From contig NZ_QBUC01000004.1 in the NCBI RefSeq assembly GCF_003058165.1, positions 62,001 to 126,000 on the forward strand: DNA of 64,000 bases, read 5' to 3'. Within the stretch, counting starts at the first letter, position 1. Each line of letters starts with the position of its first letter. Origin of the DNA: Paenisporosarcina sp. OV554. Lineage in GTDB: Bacteria > Bacillota > Bacilli > Bacillales_A > Planococcaceae. Position numbers and translations under genes: made by a program. The notes under the pieces were generated by a model. That model did no database searches, was not told where the DNA came from, and saw nothing but the letters and a program-made list of their open reading frames with translations. Positions 53,708 through 62,913 of the stretch are shown piece by piece.

Positions 53708-55279
53708 TTATTTCGTTTGTACTTGATTACGAAGCTCAATACGTCGTATTTTACCCGAAGCGGTTTTTGGTAAATCTTCAATAAACGTAACTTCTCGTGG
53801 GTACTTATACGGTGCTGTTAACTGTTTAACATGGTCTTGGAGTTCTTTAACAAGTTCATCTGAAGCTTTTGCTGAATCGATTAAAACAACGTATGCTTTT
53901 ACAATACTTCCACGAATTTCATCTGGACTTCCGATCACAGCACACTCTTTTACAGAAGGATGTTTTACTAAAGCGTCTTCCACTTCAAACGGTCCGATGG
54001 TGTATCCTGCACTGATGATAATATCGTCTCCACGGCCTTCAAACCAGAAGTAGCCATCCGCGTCTCGAGAAGCTTTATCACCAGTAATGTAATACTTTCC
54101 TCTAAATTGCATATTTGTACGTTCTGGATCTTTTAAGTACGATTTAAACAAAGCGGGTGTATCAATATGAACTGCAATATCCCCCACTTCTCCAGTTGCA
54201 CTAACCTCTCCGAATTCATTGATGATTTCTACTTGGTTTCCAGGTGTAGGTTTTCCCATTGAACCTGGTCTCGCTTCCATACCTTTCATCGTTCCTACTA
54301 ATAAAGTATTTTCCGTTTGACCATAACCATCTCGGACCTCTAAATCAAACTCTCTTCTAAAGGTATCAATAACTTCACGGTTTAAAGGTTCCCCTGCTGA
54401 CACAGCACTATGAAGGGATGATATATTATACTCCGATAATCCTTCTACTTTTGCCATAATACGATACTCAGTAGGTGTACAACATAATACATTTACTTGG
54501 TACTGATTAAGTAAATTTAAATAGACTTTTGGTTCAAATTTGCCATGATAGACAAAACCAGTGGCACCACTGCCAAGAGTTGTGAGGAAAGGACTCCAAA
54601 TCCACTTTTGCCAACCTGGGCTAGCTGTTGCCCAAACGACGTCTCCTTCATTAATACCAAGCCAATGTTCGGCTGAAGTTCTTAAATGTGCGTAAGCCCA
54701 GCCATGAGTGTGTACGACACCTTTTGGATTTCCAGTCGTACCACTCGTGTACGATAAAAATGCCATGTCGGAATTTTTTGTTTCAACTGCAATAAATTCA
54801 GTTGATGCTTTTGTCATTTCAGATGTTAATGAGACCCATGCATTACTTCCTTGACCAATAACGAATTGAGTTAGTCCATCCAAATTTTCCACTTGTTCAA
54901 ATTGATTGATGAATGGCTCATATGCGACGATTGCTTTTGCTTCACTATGTACTAATCGGTAATCAATATCTTTTGCTCTAAGCATTTCTGAGCTTGGAAT
55001 TACAACAAGACCTGCTTTAAGTGCACCAATATAGGTCACATAAGCTTCAATTAAACGAGGCACCATGATTAAAACAACATCACCTTGTATTAATCCACTC
55101 TGAGTAAAAACATTGGCTGCTTGATTTGCTAGGCTCATTAATTCTTTGTATGTAATTTCTTTTGAATCACCATTTTCACTTTTCCAAATTAACGCTAAAC
55201 GTTTTTCTTCTGATGCATATTTTTCGAACTCTTCGACCAAGTTATACGTTAATGGTGCGATTAAATGTTCATGATTCAT
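53708..55279 (-). CDS. Acetyl/acyl-CoA synthetase (AMP-forming), YtcI-like
   Basis: 523 residues from ATG 55277-55279 (MNHEHLIAPLTYNL), with AAGGGGG upstream. ANL adenylating enzyme: P-loop-like LSYTSGTTGNPKGVVHTHG, DGYGQTENTLLVG, ITGDKASRDADGYFWFEGR and the catalytic Lys in PKTASGKIRRIEL, which is also the usual acetylation site. Shorter than AcsA acetyl-CoA synthetase (about 570-650) and like B. subtilis YtcI at this locus, which probably acts on short or medium acyl chains. Substrate not certain. Confidence 0.88.
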   Translation of the reverse strand: MNHEHLIAPLTYNLVEEFEKYASEEKRLALIWKSENGDSKEITYKELMSLANQAANVFTQSGLIQGDVVLIMVPRLIEAYVTYIGALKAGLVVIPSSEMLRAKDIDYRLVHSEAKAIVAYEPFINQFEQVENLDGLTQFVIGQGSNAWVSLTSEMTKASTEFIAVETKNSDMAFLSYTSGTTGNPKGVVHTHGWAYAHLRTSAEHWLGINEGDVVWATASPGWQKWIWSPFLTTLGSGATGFVYHGKFEPKVYLNLLNQYQVNVLCCTPTEYRIMAKVEGLSEYNISSLHSAVSAGEPLNREVIDTFRREFDLEVRDGYGQTENTLLVGTMKGMEARPGSMGKPTPGNQVEIINEFGEVSATGEVGDIAVHIDTPALFKSYLKDPERTNMQFRGKYYITGDKASRDADGYFWFEGRGDDIIISAGYTIGPFEVEDALVKHPSVKECAVIGSPDEIRGSIVKAYVVLIDSAKASDELVKELQDHVKQLTAPYKYPREVTFIEDLPKTASGKIRRIELRNQVQTK

Positions 55280-55390
55280 TTTGTTTCCCCCTTGATGTTT
55301 TTTCTCCTCCTTCATTATACGATATATAATACTGATTTTTCAAAAAAAACATTTTTTTCAGATAACATAAATCATTTTATTACAATAATA

Positions 55391-55416
55391 AAACCGGCAG
55401 CTTTCGCTACCGGTTT
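55391..55416 (-). terminator. Intrinsic terminator of sspA
   Basis: AAACCGG.AGC pairs with GCT.CCGGTTT around TTTC, followed by TTTATTATTG on the minus strand. Confidence 0.85.
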
Positions 55417-55428
55417 ATGAAAAATTTA

Positions 55429-55632
55429 TTATTTTTGGTAACCGCCATTTAATTGTTGCTCTGCCATTTGTACTAGACGCTTAGTAATTTCTCCGCCAAC
55501 GGATCCGTTAGCACGCGCTGTAGCATCTGGTCCAAGCTGTACACCAAACTCTGATGCGATTTCGTATTTCATTTGATCTAATGCTTGTTTTACGCCAGGA
55601 ACGGCTAGTTGATTTGAACTTTGATTTGCCAT
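55429..55632 (-). CDS. sspA: Small acid-soluble spore protein, alpha/beta type
   Basis: 67 residues. SASPs coat spore DNA and protect it from UV and heat, then are digested on germination. Seen: the GPR protease site region [11 protein letters not shown] (cleavage within EIASE) and the conserved C-terminal motif [32 protein letters not shown] is strong. Located between thiI and the acyl-CoA synthetase as sspA is in B. subtilis. A sigma-G-like promoter lies upstream. Direct proof that the organism belongs to a sporulating lineage. Confidence 0.97.
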   Translation of the reverse strand: MANQSSNQLAVPGVKQALDQMKYEIASEFGVQLGPDATARANGSVGGEITKRLVQMAEQQLNGGYQK

Positions 55633-55656
55633 GTCTGTGTCACCTCCTTGTGACTA

Positions 55657-55686
55657 TAGAATGTGCCGGATTGGCGAATTCATGCA
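55657..55686 (-). promoter_or_regulatory. Sigma-G-like promoter of sspA
   Basis: Minus-strand TGCATG (55681-55686) and CATTCTA (55657-55663) with 17 bases between, close to the known forespore promoters (TGMATA -17/18- CATACTA). Confidence 0.7.
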
Positions 55687-55718
55687 TTCACAAGAAGTAG
55701 TAATTCATGGTAAATCTA

Positions 55719-56921
55719 TTATAGCAAGTCAGAGAATTTATCTTGTTTCTTTTTAGGGAACATCATAACTTCACGTTCGCCCACAGCTTCTGCAATAAGG
55801 TCGTCGAAAGATTTGAAGCTCTCATAAAATTCAACTTTTTCAAGTTTCGGCTTTGTTTTTGGACTTGAAGGTGTAAATATCGTGCAGCAATCTTCGTATG
55901 GACGGATTGATACTTCGTAAGTATCAATTTCTTGAGCAATTTTAATAATGTCTAGCTTATCAAATGCAATAAGTGGACGCAAAACCGGTGTAGTTGAAAC
56001 AGCATTAATAGCTGTTAAGCTTTCTAATGTTTGACTAGCTACTTGTCCTAGACTTTCACCTGTAATGATTGCTAAAGCTCCTGTTTCTTCTCTAACAAGA
56101 TCTGTAATTCTTAACATCATTCTCCGAGTAGTCGTCATTGATACATTACTTGGAATTTGTTTTTGAATTTCTTGTTGGATTGCTGTAAAAGGAATGATAT
56201 GAAGTTTAACGGATGCACCAAATCGACTTAATTTATCAGCTAATTCCATCACTTTTTCTTTCGAAAGTTCACTCGTATATGGTGGACTATAAAAATGAAT
56301 AGCATCCAAACGAACACCACGTTTTAACATTTGGTATCCTGCAACAGGACTGTCAATTCCACCTGATAACATAAGAATAGATTTACCATTTGATCCAATC
56401 GGTAAACCTCCAGCACCCGGAATAACTTGAGCCATCATATATACAGCATCTCTTCTAACTTCTACTACTAAATCAATATCTGGTTTTTTCATTTGAACTT
56501 TTATGTCTGGGAAATTACGCAAAACATGTGAGCCCACAAATTGTTGTAATTCATTTGTTTCCATCTCAAATGGTTTATAAGAACGCTTTACCGTAACTTT
56601 AAATGTTTTATCTACACGGTCTAATGATTCTACAACTTTTACTGCAGTTTGTTTAATATCTTCTAAATCCAAGCTACATGAAGCAACTGGGCTAAAAGAC
56701 TGAATGCCGAAAATTTTTGGCAACCGCTCGATTAATTGATCCATCGTTTCTTGTTCATTTGGTCGAATAAACATCCGATCCCGCTCGGTAATAATTTGAA
56801 ACTTTGGCAAATCAGCAAAAGCATAACGGATATTATCCCGTAAGCGACCTGTAAATGCATTGCGATTTCTTCCTTTTGTAGACAATTCACCATAACGTAT
56901 TAATAGTTCTTTCCATTCCAT
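55719..56921 (-). CDS. thiI: tRNA 4-thiouridine synthase ThiI
   Basis: 400 residues. Domains: N-terminal ferredoxin-like and THUMP about 1-165, PP-loop pyrophosphatase domain about 175-395 with LSGGIDSPVAGYQMLKRG (loop residues 186-191). The rhodanese domain of E. coli ThiI is missing, as in Bacillus. It takes sulfur from the cysteine desulfurase encoded six bases upstream to make s4U8 in tRNA. The thiI-nifS pairing is the dedicated NifZ-ThiI system known in B. subtilis. Confidence 0.96.
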   Translation of the reverse strand: MEWKELLIRYGELSTKGRNRNAFTGRLRDNIRYAFADLPKFQIITERDRMFIRPNEQETMDQLIERLPKIFGIQSFSPVASCSLDLEDIKQTAVKVVESLDRVDKTFKVTVKRSYKPFEMETNELQQFVGSHVLRNFPDIKVQMKKPDIDLVVEVRRDAVYMMAQVIPGAGGLPIGSNGKSILMLSGGIDSPVAGYQMLKRGVRLDAIHFYSPPYTSELSKEKVMELADKLSRFGASVKLHIIPFTAIQQEIQKQIPSNVSMTTTRRMMLRITDLVREETGALAIITGESLGQVASQTLESLTAINAVSTTPVLRPLIAFDKLDIIKIAQEIDTYEVSIRPYEDCCTIFTPSSPKTKPKLEKVEFYESFKSFDDLIAEAVGEREVMMFPKKKQDKFSDLL

Positions 56922-56927
56922 TTTGAA

Positions 56928-58061
56928 TTATTCTCCTTTAACTTGCTTCATAATTGTTGAAAAATTTTCGGTAAAATAATCTATTTGTTGATCCGTATTA
57001 CTTGTGCCTAAACTTATGCGAATGACTCCACGGATATAGTCATCTGGTAATCCGATTGATTCAATAACATGACTAGTTTTTGTTTGTTTTGACGAACAAG
57101 CACTCGAAGTTGAAACGATGATTTCTTTAGCTTGCAAAGCATTTACTAGTACTTCTCCTTTTAAGTGACGGACACTAATTGTTAAAATATGAGCAGCTGC
57201 TTCATCAGCAGAAAGTATTCGAACATTTCGATATCCTCGGAAAGAACTTCTTAGTTTTTCGTTCCATTGTATATATTTTGAAAGCATATGAGATTGATTT
57301 TCAAAAGCAAGTCTCATGGCTTTTGCAAACGACACCGCTTGTGCCACTGGAACCGTGCCACTTCGTAATCCAAACTCTTGTCCACCGCCAACAATGACTG
57401 GTTCGAAGGATACATGACCTTTCCATGCAACAATTCCTGATCCTTTTAAGCCATTGAATTTATGTGCGGACAAGGTTAAAACATCAACACCAAGTTTATC
57501 AAATGACACAGGATATTTCCCGAAACTTTGAATGGCATCTACATGAAATACTGCGCGGCTATATTGATGAATCATATTTGCTAATTCCTTTATTGGTTGT
57601 ATGCTGCCAAGTTCATTATTTATATGCATAATACTGACCAAAATCGTATCTTTTCGTAAACAAGCTTTTACTTCATCAACTGAAATCAACCCTTTTTCAT
57701 TAACAGGTAAAATTTCCACTTCAAAACCTTGGCGCTCTAATTGCTTCATCGCTTCTAAAACTGACGGATGTTCAATACTTGAAGTAATAATATGTTTGCC
57801 ACGAGAATTTAAATTTTTAGCTACTCCTTGAATGGCAAAGTGATTAGACTCGGTTCCACCTGAAGTGAAAATAACTCTTGTTTCATCAGTTCCGAGCATA
57901 TCTGCAACTTGTTTTCTTGCCCGCGATAAAAGAGTGTTCACTTCCACTCCAAGTTCATGTATCGAGGCAGGATTTGCATAAAATTCTTCATTCACTTTAA
58001 TAAATGTTTCCAAAACTTCTTTATGTGGTTTTGTCGTTGCACTATGATCAAAATAATACAC
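56928..58061 (-). CDS. nifZ: Cysteine desulfurase NifS/NifZ (sulfur donor for ThiI)
   Basis: 377 residues from the GTG at 58059-58061 (MYYFDHSATTKP), seven bases after AAGGAG; a TTG six codons upstream overlaps that site. PLP Lys201 in LSAHKFNGLKGSG, His98 in SSIEHPSVLE, and the active-site Cys322 in STSSACSSKQ. It converts cysteine to alanine and hands persulfide sulfur to ThiI. Six bases separate it from thiI, so they are co-transcribed. Other IscS/SufS enzymes should exist elsewhere. Confidence 0.95.
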   Translation of the reverse strand: MYYFDHSATTKPHKEVLETFIKVNEEFYANPASIHELGVEVNTLLSRARKQVADMLGTDETRVIFTSGGTESNHFAIQGVAKNLNSRGKHIITSSIEHPSVLEAMKQLERQGFEVEILPVNEKGLISVDEVKACLRKDTILVSIMHINNELGSIQPIKELANMIHQYSRAVFHVDAIQSFGKYPVSFDKLGVDVLTLSAHKFNGLKGSGIVAWKGHVSFEPVIVGGGQEFGLRSGTVPVAQAVSFAKAMRLAFENQSHMLSKYIQWNEKLRSSFRGYRNVRILSADEAAAHILTISVRHLKGEVLVNALQAKEIIVSTSSACSSKQTKTSHVIESIGLPDDYIRGVIRISLGTSNTDQQIDYFTENFSTIMKQVKGE

Positions 58062-58082
58062 GGCTATACTCCTTTTCAATAG

Positions 58083-58112
58083 AAAACCACCAACACGTGT
58101 TGTGTGGTGGTT
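58083..58112 (-). terminator. Hairpin between ezrA and nifZ
   Basis: AAACCACC pairs with GGTGGTTT around an inner ACAC/GTGT pairing; TTTTCT follows on the minus strand. Probable terminator of ezrA. Confidence 0.65.
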
Positions 58113-58125
58113 TCAACTGACTTTA

Positions 58126-59826
58126 TTATGAACGCCATGCGTCCTCTTTGACAAGCACTTCGATTCGTTTCATTGCTCCAGGTTCAACTTCTTCAACAGC
58201 TGTTGCTGCTTCTTCAAGAGCCTTTGTGTATCGAAGTTGGCGGAATGCAGCTTCAGCTTCTAACAAGCGCTGATTCATACGTGGATGACTTGCTCGGTAA
58301 CGGTTACCATATTGGATGATACGTTCAATCAATAAGACGTTCTCAAGCATTTCTTTCGCTTTTCCATGCACTTCATGAATACACTTATCTGCTTTAGCTA
58401 AATAACTATCCACTAATTTCATATTCAATGGCACTTCTTGAAGGCTCTGCATAACTAAGTAAATGTGTTCTTCTGCTTCTTCTAAGCGAACATCCATTTC
58501 TTCAGGTATACCTGGCATATTCGCTTTATGTACCATTCGATCTGTTTCATGGAGCAATTGCTTCAGTTCATCTAAGTTCTTACGCGCTCGATTTTCATCG
58601 ATACGTAAACTCTTTAAACTATTTGAAAAACGATCCTGTTCTTCGTATAAGTTCTCCAAGTCAGCCGCAATAAGTGTTAGTTCATCTTGTAAGCTTGAAT
58701 ATGCTAATTGGTCTTCACTTGCACGTTGTTCGACTAAATCATAACGTTTTTGCAAAGTTTCAATTTGCTTTAAACAAACAAGAGGAATTTCTGCTTGATT
58801 TTCAGGTAAACGATAACTTTGTTGTACATAAGCTGCTTCATCGCTTGTTTGACGAGTAATACTCGTGACCTCTGCCAATCTCATTTCAGTAGGCTGACGA
58901 TACTGATCAACATAACGTTTAGCCATAACTTCTTTTTCAAGCATGTCATAGAAAGCTTCGATTTCATCTTTCATTTGTTCGACACGTACCATAACGTCTT
59001 TAATATCGAGTTGAATAATGGATTCCTTCATAATGATTAATTCTTCATCTAACTTATTTAGTTGTTCCGTTAATTCTAGATGTTCTAAATAATACGAGTG
59101 TGCTTCCATTTCACGTTGTCCATTGCGAAGGTCGTGAATACTAGCTGGAATCTTATTTTGCACGTCTGTTAATAATGAAGGAATATCATGCAATAAATTA
59201 AAAACAAATTGAGCTTCTTGATTTAATCCAATAACGATTTCACGTGCCAATAAATAATTACCACTTTCTGTCAGACGGTCGTATTCATCAAATTGAGGTC
59301 CGAATTGTTCCAGTTTTTTCTCAAGTGGAACAGCTGCTGCACCAAATGAATGTTGATGAGCGAGCAATGTCTTTCGAGCTGCACGATATTGTTCTTTCAA
59401 TTGGTCCATTTCAACACGATTTTTTTCTTCGCTGCCAATCAATTGTTCCAGTTCCACCAAGATTAGTGACATTTGTTCATCACTTTGTTGAATCCGCTCT
59501 TCGATTTCTTTTTCCAATGAAGTGGCACGTTTAAAGTTGAACCTATCTATGCTTTCCTCAGCATCGAATAATAGTGAATCAATTTTCGGCATGTGAACAT
59601 CCATAACTTGAGTCCAGCTATTACGCCAGTTTTCAAACATATCTTCCGTCTGTCCATTCATATTAAGTTGTTTGACTTTAGTCATTTCTTCTAATATCGG
59701 CTTATTTTGAATTTGATGTTTGTCATGTTCCAATCTAACAATCTCGTTATTATGTTTGCGACGCATCATAAATAAGAGAATAAGTAATGCAATTAGTACG
59801 ATGATTGCAATGATGATATAATTCAT
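58126..59826 (-). CDS. ezrA: Septation ring formation regulator EzrA
   Basis: 566 residues from ATG 59824-59826 (MNYIIIAIIVLIALL), with AGGGGG upstream; B. subtilis EzrA has 562. One N-terminal membrane helix (about 2-21), then long spectrin-like alpha-helical coiled-coil repeats through the whole cytoplasmic part; the family motif LEEMTKVKQLNMNGQTEDMFENWRNSW (outline) follows the anchor. It tethers and inhibits FtsZ ring formation away from mid-cell and links to GpsB and PBP1. The longer upstream frame is not translated, as it lacks a ribosome site. Confidence 0.96.
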   Translation of the reverse strand: MNYIIIAIIVLIALLILLFMMRRKHNNEIVRLEHDKHQIQNKPILEEMTKVKQLNMNGQTEDMFENWRNSWTQVMDVHMPKIDSLLFDAEESIDRFNFKRATSLEKEIEERIQQSDEQMSLILVELEQLIGSEEKNRVEMDQLKEQYRAARKTLLAHQHSFGAAAVPLEKKLEQFGPQFDEYDRLTESGNYLLAREIVIGLNQEAQFVFNLLHDIPSLLTDVQNKIPASIHDLRNGQREMEAHSYYLEHLELTEQLNKLDEELIIMKESIIQLDIKDVMVRVEQMKDEIEAFYDMLEKEVMAKRYVDQYRQPTEMRLAEVTSITRQTSDEAAYVQQSYRLPENQAEIPLVCLKQIETLQKRYDLVEQRASEDQLAYSSLQDELTLIAADLENLYEEQDRFSNSLKSLRIDENRARKNLDELKQLLHETDRMVHKANMPGIPEEMDVRLEEAEEHIYLVMQSLQEVPLNMKLVDSYLAKADKCIHEVHGKAKEMLENVLLIERIIQYGNRYRASHPRMNQRLLEAEAAFRQLRYTKALEEAATAVEEVEPGAMKRIEVLVKEDAWRS

Positions 59827-59972
59827 CGTAAGCCCCCTGTTCCAAAAATCACGGTCTATGCCAGTTATATATGTAATCTTACCATGAAACAAATGAATAT
59901 GTTGACGAAAATAGAAGAATTTTGCCGAATTTATGTAAAAAGTGACATTTATACGTGGGAGGTATTCATTTA

Positions 59973-60767
59973 ATGAAGCGAGATGCTCACATTCACAGTC
60001 CATTTTGTCCCCACGGAACAAAAGACTCGTTTGAATTATACATAGAAAAAGCTATTTTGAATGGGTTTACGGATATCTCATTCACAGAGCACGCCCCAGC
60101 ACCTCAGGGATTTATTGACACTGTTCCTACTCGAGATAGTTTCCTTAATCCAAACATGCTCGAACCATATATAGGAGAATTACAACAACTAAAAAAACAA
60201 TATGCTAATGATATTTCAATTAAAATCGGATTAGAAGTCGACTTTATAGAAGGCTTTGAAAAAGAGACTACTCAATTATTAAATGAAATAGGTCATACCT
60301 TAGATGATTCTATTTTATCTGTTCATTTCCTGCTAAAAGATAAAAAATATTCATGTATTGATTTTTCACCACTGTCTTTTAATTCTTTTGTACAACAGTT
60401 CGACTCTCTTGAAAACGTTTATTCTCTGTATTATAGGACTGTACAAAATTCGATTTCTAGTGACCTTGGACCATACAAACCAAAGCGAATTGGACATCCA
60501 ACATTAATTCACAAATTTCAACATCACCACAATGTGATCGTTGATGATCATGAAATGATTATGAAAACATTAGAATTAATGAAACATAACGAATATGAAC
60601 TGGATGTAAATAGTGCAGGCTTAGCCAAACAGTTTTGTTTGGAACCCTATCCCCCACATCGATACATTCAGTTGGCAAAGGACCTAGGTATTCCACTCGT
60701 TTTTGGATCAGACGCTCACAGGGCAGAAGACTTGCATCAATTTTATAAAGACGTATATACTCAATAA
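59973..60767 (+). CDS. hisJ: Histidinol-phosphatase, PHP family
   Basis: 264 residues from ATG 59973 (MKRDAHIHSPFCPHG), ten bases after GGGAGG. PHP metal motifs: HIHS (His6, His8), FTEHAP, GLEVDFIEG, VHFL, IGHPTLI and FGSDAHRAEDL. Hydrolyses histidinol phosphate in histidine synthesis. B. subtilis HisJ (YtvP) has 268 residues and is also beside ezrA, away from the main his operon. Followed at 70 bases by msrC. Confidence 0.93.
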   Translation: MKRDAHIHSPFCPHGTKDSFELYIEKAILNGFTDISFTEHAPAPQGFIDTVPTRDSFLNPNMLEPYIGELQQLKKQYANDISIKIGLEVDFIEGFEKETTQLLNEIGHTLDDSILSVHFLLKDKKYSCIDFSPLSFNSFVQQFDSLENVYSLYYRTVQNSISSDLGPYKPKRIGHPTLIHKFQHHHNVIVDDHEMIMKTLELMKHNEYELDVNSAGLAKQFCLEPYPPHRYIQLAKDLGIPLVFGSDAHRAEDLHQFYKDVYTQ

Positions 60768-60836
60768 ATGTTTCGAGCTAGAAGTAAAAACCCGAAAGAA
60801 CACTATTTCCAAATATTATAATTAAGAGGTGATTTC

Positions 60837-61316
60837 ATGTTTGAACAATCAACATATGTTGGAGATACACCACAACAATATGAAATGTTAGCAAAACAAC
60901 TGGACGCATTATTAAACGGTGAGAAAAATGTCATGGCTAATTTAAGTAATGCTTCTGCCTTATTAAATCAATTCTTCGATCGTATTAACTGGGTAGGTTT
61001 TTATATGATGGATGGTAATGAACTTGTCCTCGGACCTTTTCAAGGATTACCTGCTTGTATTAGAATTCCAATAGGTAGAGGGGTTTGTGGAACCACTGTT
61101 GCAAAAAAAGAAACGATAATCGTTCCTGACGTGCATGCTTTTCCTGGACATATCGCATGTGATGCTGCTTCACAATCAGAAATCGTTGTACCTTTACTAA
61201 AAAATGGCGAGGTTATCGGCGTGCTTGATATCGACAGTCCTGAAAAGGATCGTTTCCAAGAAGAAGATCAACAAGGTCTTGAACATTTTGTTTCTATATT
61301 AATGAAACATATTTAA
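60837..61316 (+). CDS. msrC: Free methionine-(R)-sulfoxide reductase (GAF domain, fRMsr)
   Basis: 159 residues, one GAF domain. The three catalytic cysteines of fRMsr are in place: Cys74 (LPACIRIPIG), Cys84 (RGVCGTTVA) and Cys108 (GHIACDAASQSEIVVPL). It repairs free methionine sulfoxide with thioredoxin. B. subtilis YtsP is the match at this position. AGAGGTG precedes the ATG. Ends at a strong terminator shared with megL. Confidence 0.95.
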   Translation: MFEQSTYVGDTPQQYEMLAKQLDALLNGEKNVMANLSNASALLNQFFDRINWVGFYMMDGNELVLGPFQGLPACIRIPIGRGVCGTTVAKKETIIVPDVHAFPGHIACDAASQSEIVVPLLKNGEVIGVLDIDSPEKDRFQEEDQQGLEHFVSILMKHI

Positions 61317-61318
61317 AA

Positions 61319-61357
61319 GGATGAAGTGGTTTGATAGCCACTTCATCCTTTTTTGTT
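61319..61357 (+). terminator. Bidirectional terminator between msrC and megL
   Basis: GGATGAAGTGG pairs with CCACTTCATCC around TTTGATAG; TTTTTTG follows on the plus strand and TTTTAAAT on the minus. Confidence 0.92.
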
Positions 61358-62569
61358 TTATTTAGTCATTGCAAAATGTGTTTCAACTTTTGCAAATGCT
61401 TGTTTTAAATCTGCCATTATGTCTTCCACGTGCTCAAGTCCTACTGACAGACGAAGTAATGAATGGCTAACTCCCATCTTTTCTCGTTCTACTTCTGGAA
61501 TGACTGAGTGGGTCATTGTAGCTGGATGCTGAATGAGCGTTTCCGCATCCCCTAAACTAACGGCAATTTTAATTAGTTGCAGTTCATTCATAAAAAACTG
61601 TGCAGCTTTTTTGCCGCCTTTTATATTAAATGAAATGAGCCCACCTCCAGCTTTCATTTGTTTTTTGGCAATTTCATATTGCGGATGTGAAGGATCAAAC
61701 GGATAGAGGATCTCAGATACGACTGATGCTGATTGTAAAAACGACACCAATTGTTGAGCATTTTCTGAGTGTCGATCCATTCTAACGTGAAGTGTTTTTA
61801 ATCCTCTAATGATTAACCAGGCATCAAATGGTGAGATAATTCCTCCAACGTCTTTTTGAACGGTCATTCGAATATTCATCATATCATCCACATCATTACC
61901 TATTAATAATCCTGCAATGACATCTCCATGACCATTAATATATTTTGTAGCACTATGCAACACATAGTCAGCGCCGAAATCAAGTGGGTTTTGTAAGTAT
62001 GGAGAAGAGAATGTATTATCAACAATTACTTTTAGTCCATGTTTTTTTGCAACTTTATTAACTAATTCTAAATCCACAAGTTCCATGGTTGGATTTATTG
62101 GTGTTTCTATATATACACAGACAGTCTCCGGTCGTATTGACGCTTCGATTTCTTGTTCTGTCGATAAGGCACTAAAACTATGTGAAATATTATATTTTTC
62201 ATCCATCATTTCGAGTAAGCCAAATGTACAACCGTAAATTCCTCGCGAACAAAGAATGTGATCACCTGTTTTCGTTACATGAATAAGTACTGCACTAACT
62301 GCGGCCATCCCCGACCCAAACGCTAATGCACTTTGTCCATTTTCAAGTTCTGCTATTCTTTCTTCTAAAATCCGAACGGTAGGATTCCCTAAACGTGAAT
62401 AGATATTCCCAGATTCCTCTCCCGCAAAACGTCGTTCCCCTTGTTCAGCTGAGGAAAATGTATAAGTGGATGTTTGATATAAAGGAACGGATAAACTATC
62501 ATGATGATGTTCAGACGAATACCCTTTGTGAATAATAGTTGTTTCTTTTCGAATAAATTCATTTTTCAT
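61358..62569 (-). CDS. megL: PLP-dependent trans-sulfuration enzyme, probable methionine gamma-lyase
   Basis: 403 residues from ATG 62567-62569 (MKNEFIRKETTIIHKGY), eight bases after AGGGG. PLP Lys209 in LHSATKYINGHGD. The substrate loop reads SRGIYGCTFGLLE; Cys114 takes the place of Cys116 of Pseudomonas methionine gamma-lyase, whereas cystathionine gamma-synthase/lyase have Gly or Pro there. So cleavage of methionine to methanethiol, 2-oxobutyrate and ammonia is favoured over a synthase role. No S-box leader is visible upstream. Monocistronic. Confidence 0.8.
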   Translation of the reverse strand: MKNEFIRKETTIIHKGYSSEHHHDSLSVPLYQTSTYTFSSAEQGERRFAGEESGNIYSRLGNPTVRILEERIAELENGQSALAFGSGMAAVSAVLIHVTKTGDHILCSRGIYGCTFGLLEMMDEKYNISHSFSALSTEQEIEASIRPETVCVYIETPINPTMELVDLELVNKVAKKHGLKVIVDNTFSSPYLQNPLDFGADYVLHSATKYINGHGDVIAGLLIGNDVDDMMNIRMTVQKDVGGIISPFDAWLIIRGLKTLHVRMDRHSENAQQLVSFLQSASVVSEILYPFDPSHPQYEIAKKQMKAGGGLISFNIKGGKKAAQFFMNELQLIKIAVSLGDAETLIQHPATMTHSVIPEVEREKMGVSHSLLRLSVGLEHVEDIMADLKQAFAKVETHFAMTK

Positions 62570-62690
62570 AATAAGCACCCCTAATTTTATGTAAACGCTT
62601 TCATACCTATCATTTCCATCTTACTCGATTCCAAGATTTTTGAAAAGGTCAACTTCCCTAATCGTTTCATTTAATTGTCAAGGTCTCATC

Positions 62691-62719
62691 TTGACACTAC
62701 ACTATTAAATAGATACAAT
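62691..62719 (+). promoter_or_regulatory. Sigma-A promoter of rpsD
   Basis: TTGACA (62691-62696) and TACAAT (62714-62719), 17-base spacer: near-consensus, as expected for a ribosomal protein gene. It opens the 344-base gap between megL and rpsD. Confidence 0.88.
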
Positions 62720-62734
62720 AGAGGATGTGTAAAA

Positions 62735-62895
62735 TAAAAGCAGCAGTTGTATGGTCTTATTCGTTTCATTTTATTCCTCCAAGGTTATTGGATGGGGTAT
62801 CTCGTAACCCTTGGCTGCGAGGGCGAAGGTACATGAAAATAAAATGACAGTTTGATTGATACATCTGGTCTTATTTTACAACAAAATAAAACCAC
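62735..62895 (+). promoter_or_regulatory. S4-binding autoregulatory leader of rpsD
   Basis: The transcript begins near 62726 and has a leader of about 190 bases with several complementary segments, for example GGTCTTATT at about 62753 and again at 62868, TTCATTTTATT with AATAAAATGA, and GGTATCTCGTAACCC with its GGGTATC/GGTTATT partners. In Bacillus, S4 binds its own rpsD leader to block expression; this leader has the right place and size. Assignment relies on context, not on a covariance model. Confidence 0.7.
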
Positions 62896-62913
62896 TAAAA
62901 GGAGGAGTCTCTC

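Noticed and set aside
59827-60021. 65-residue N-terminal extension of EzrA
   Set aside because: No ribosome site, overlaps the divergent hisJ start, and the shorter form starts with the conserved membrane anchor.
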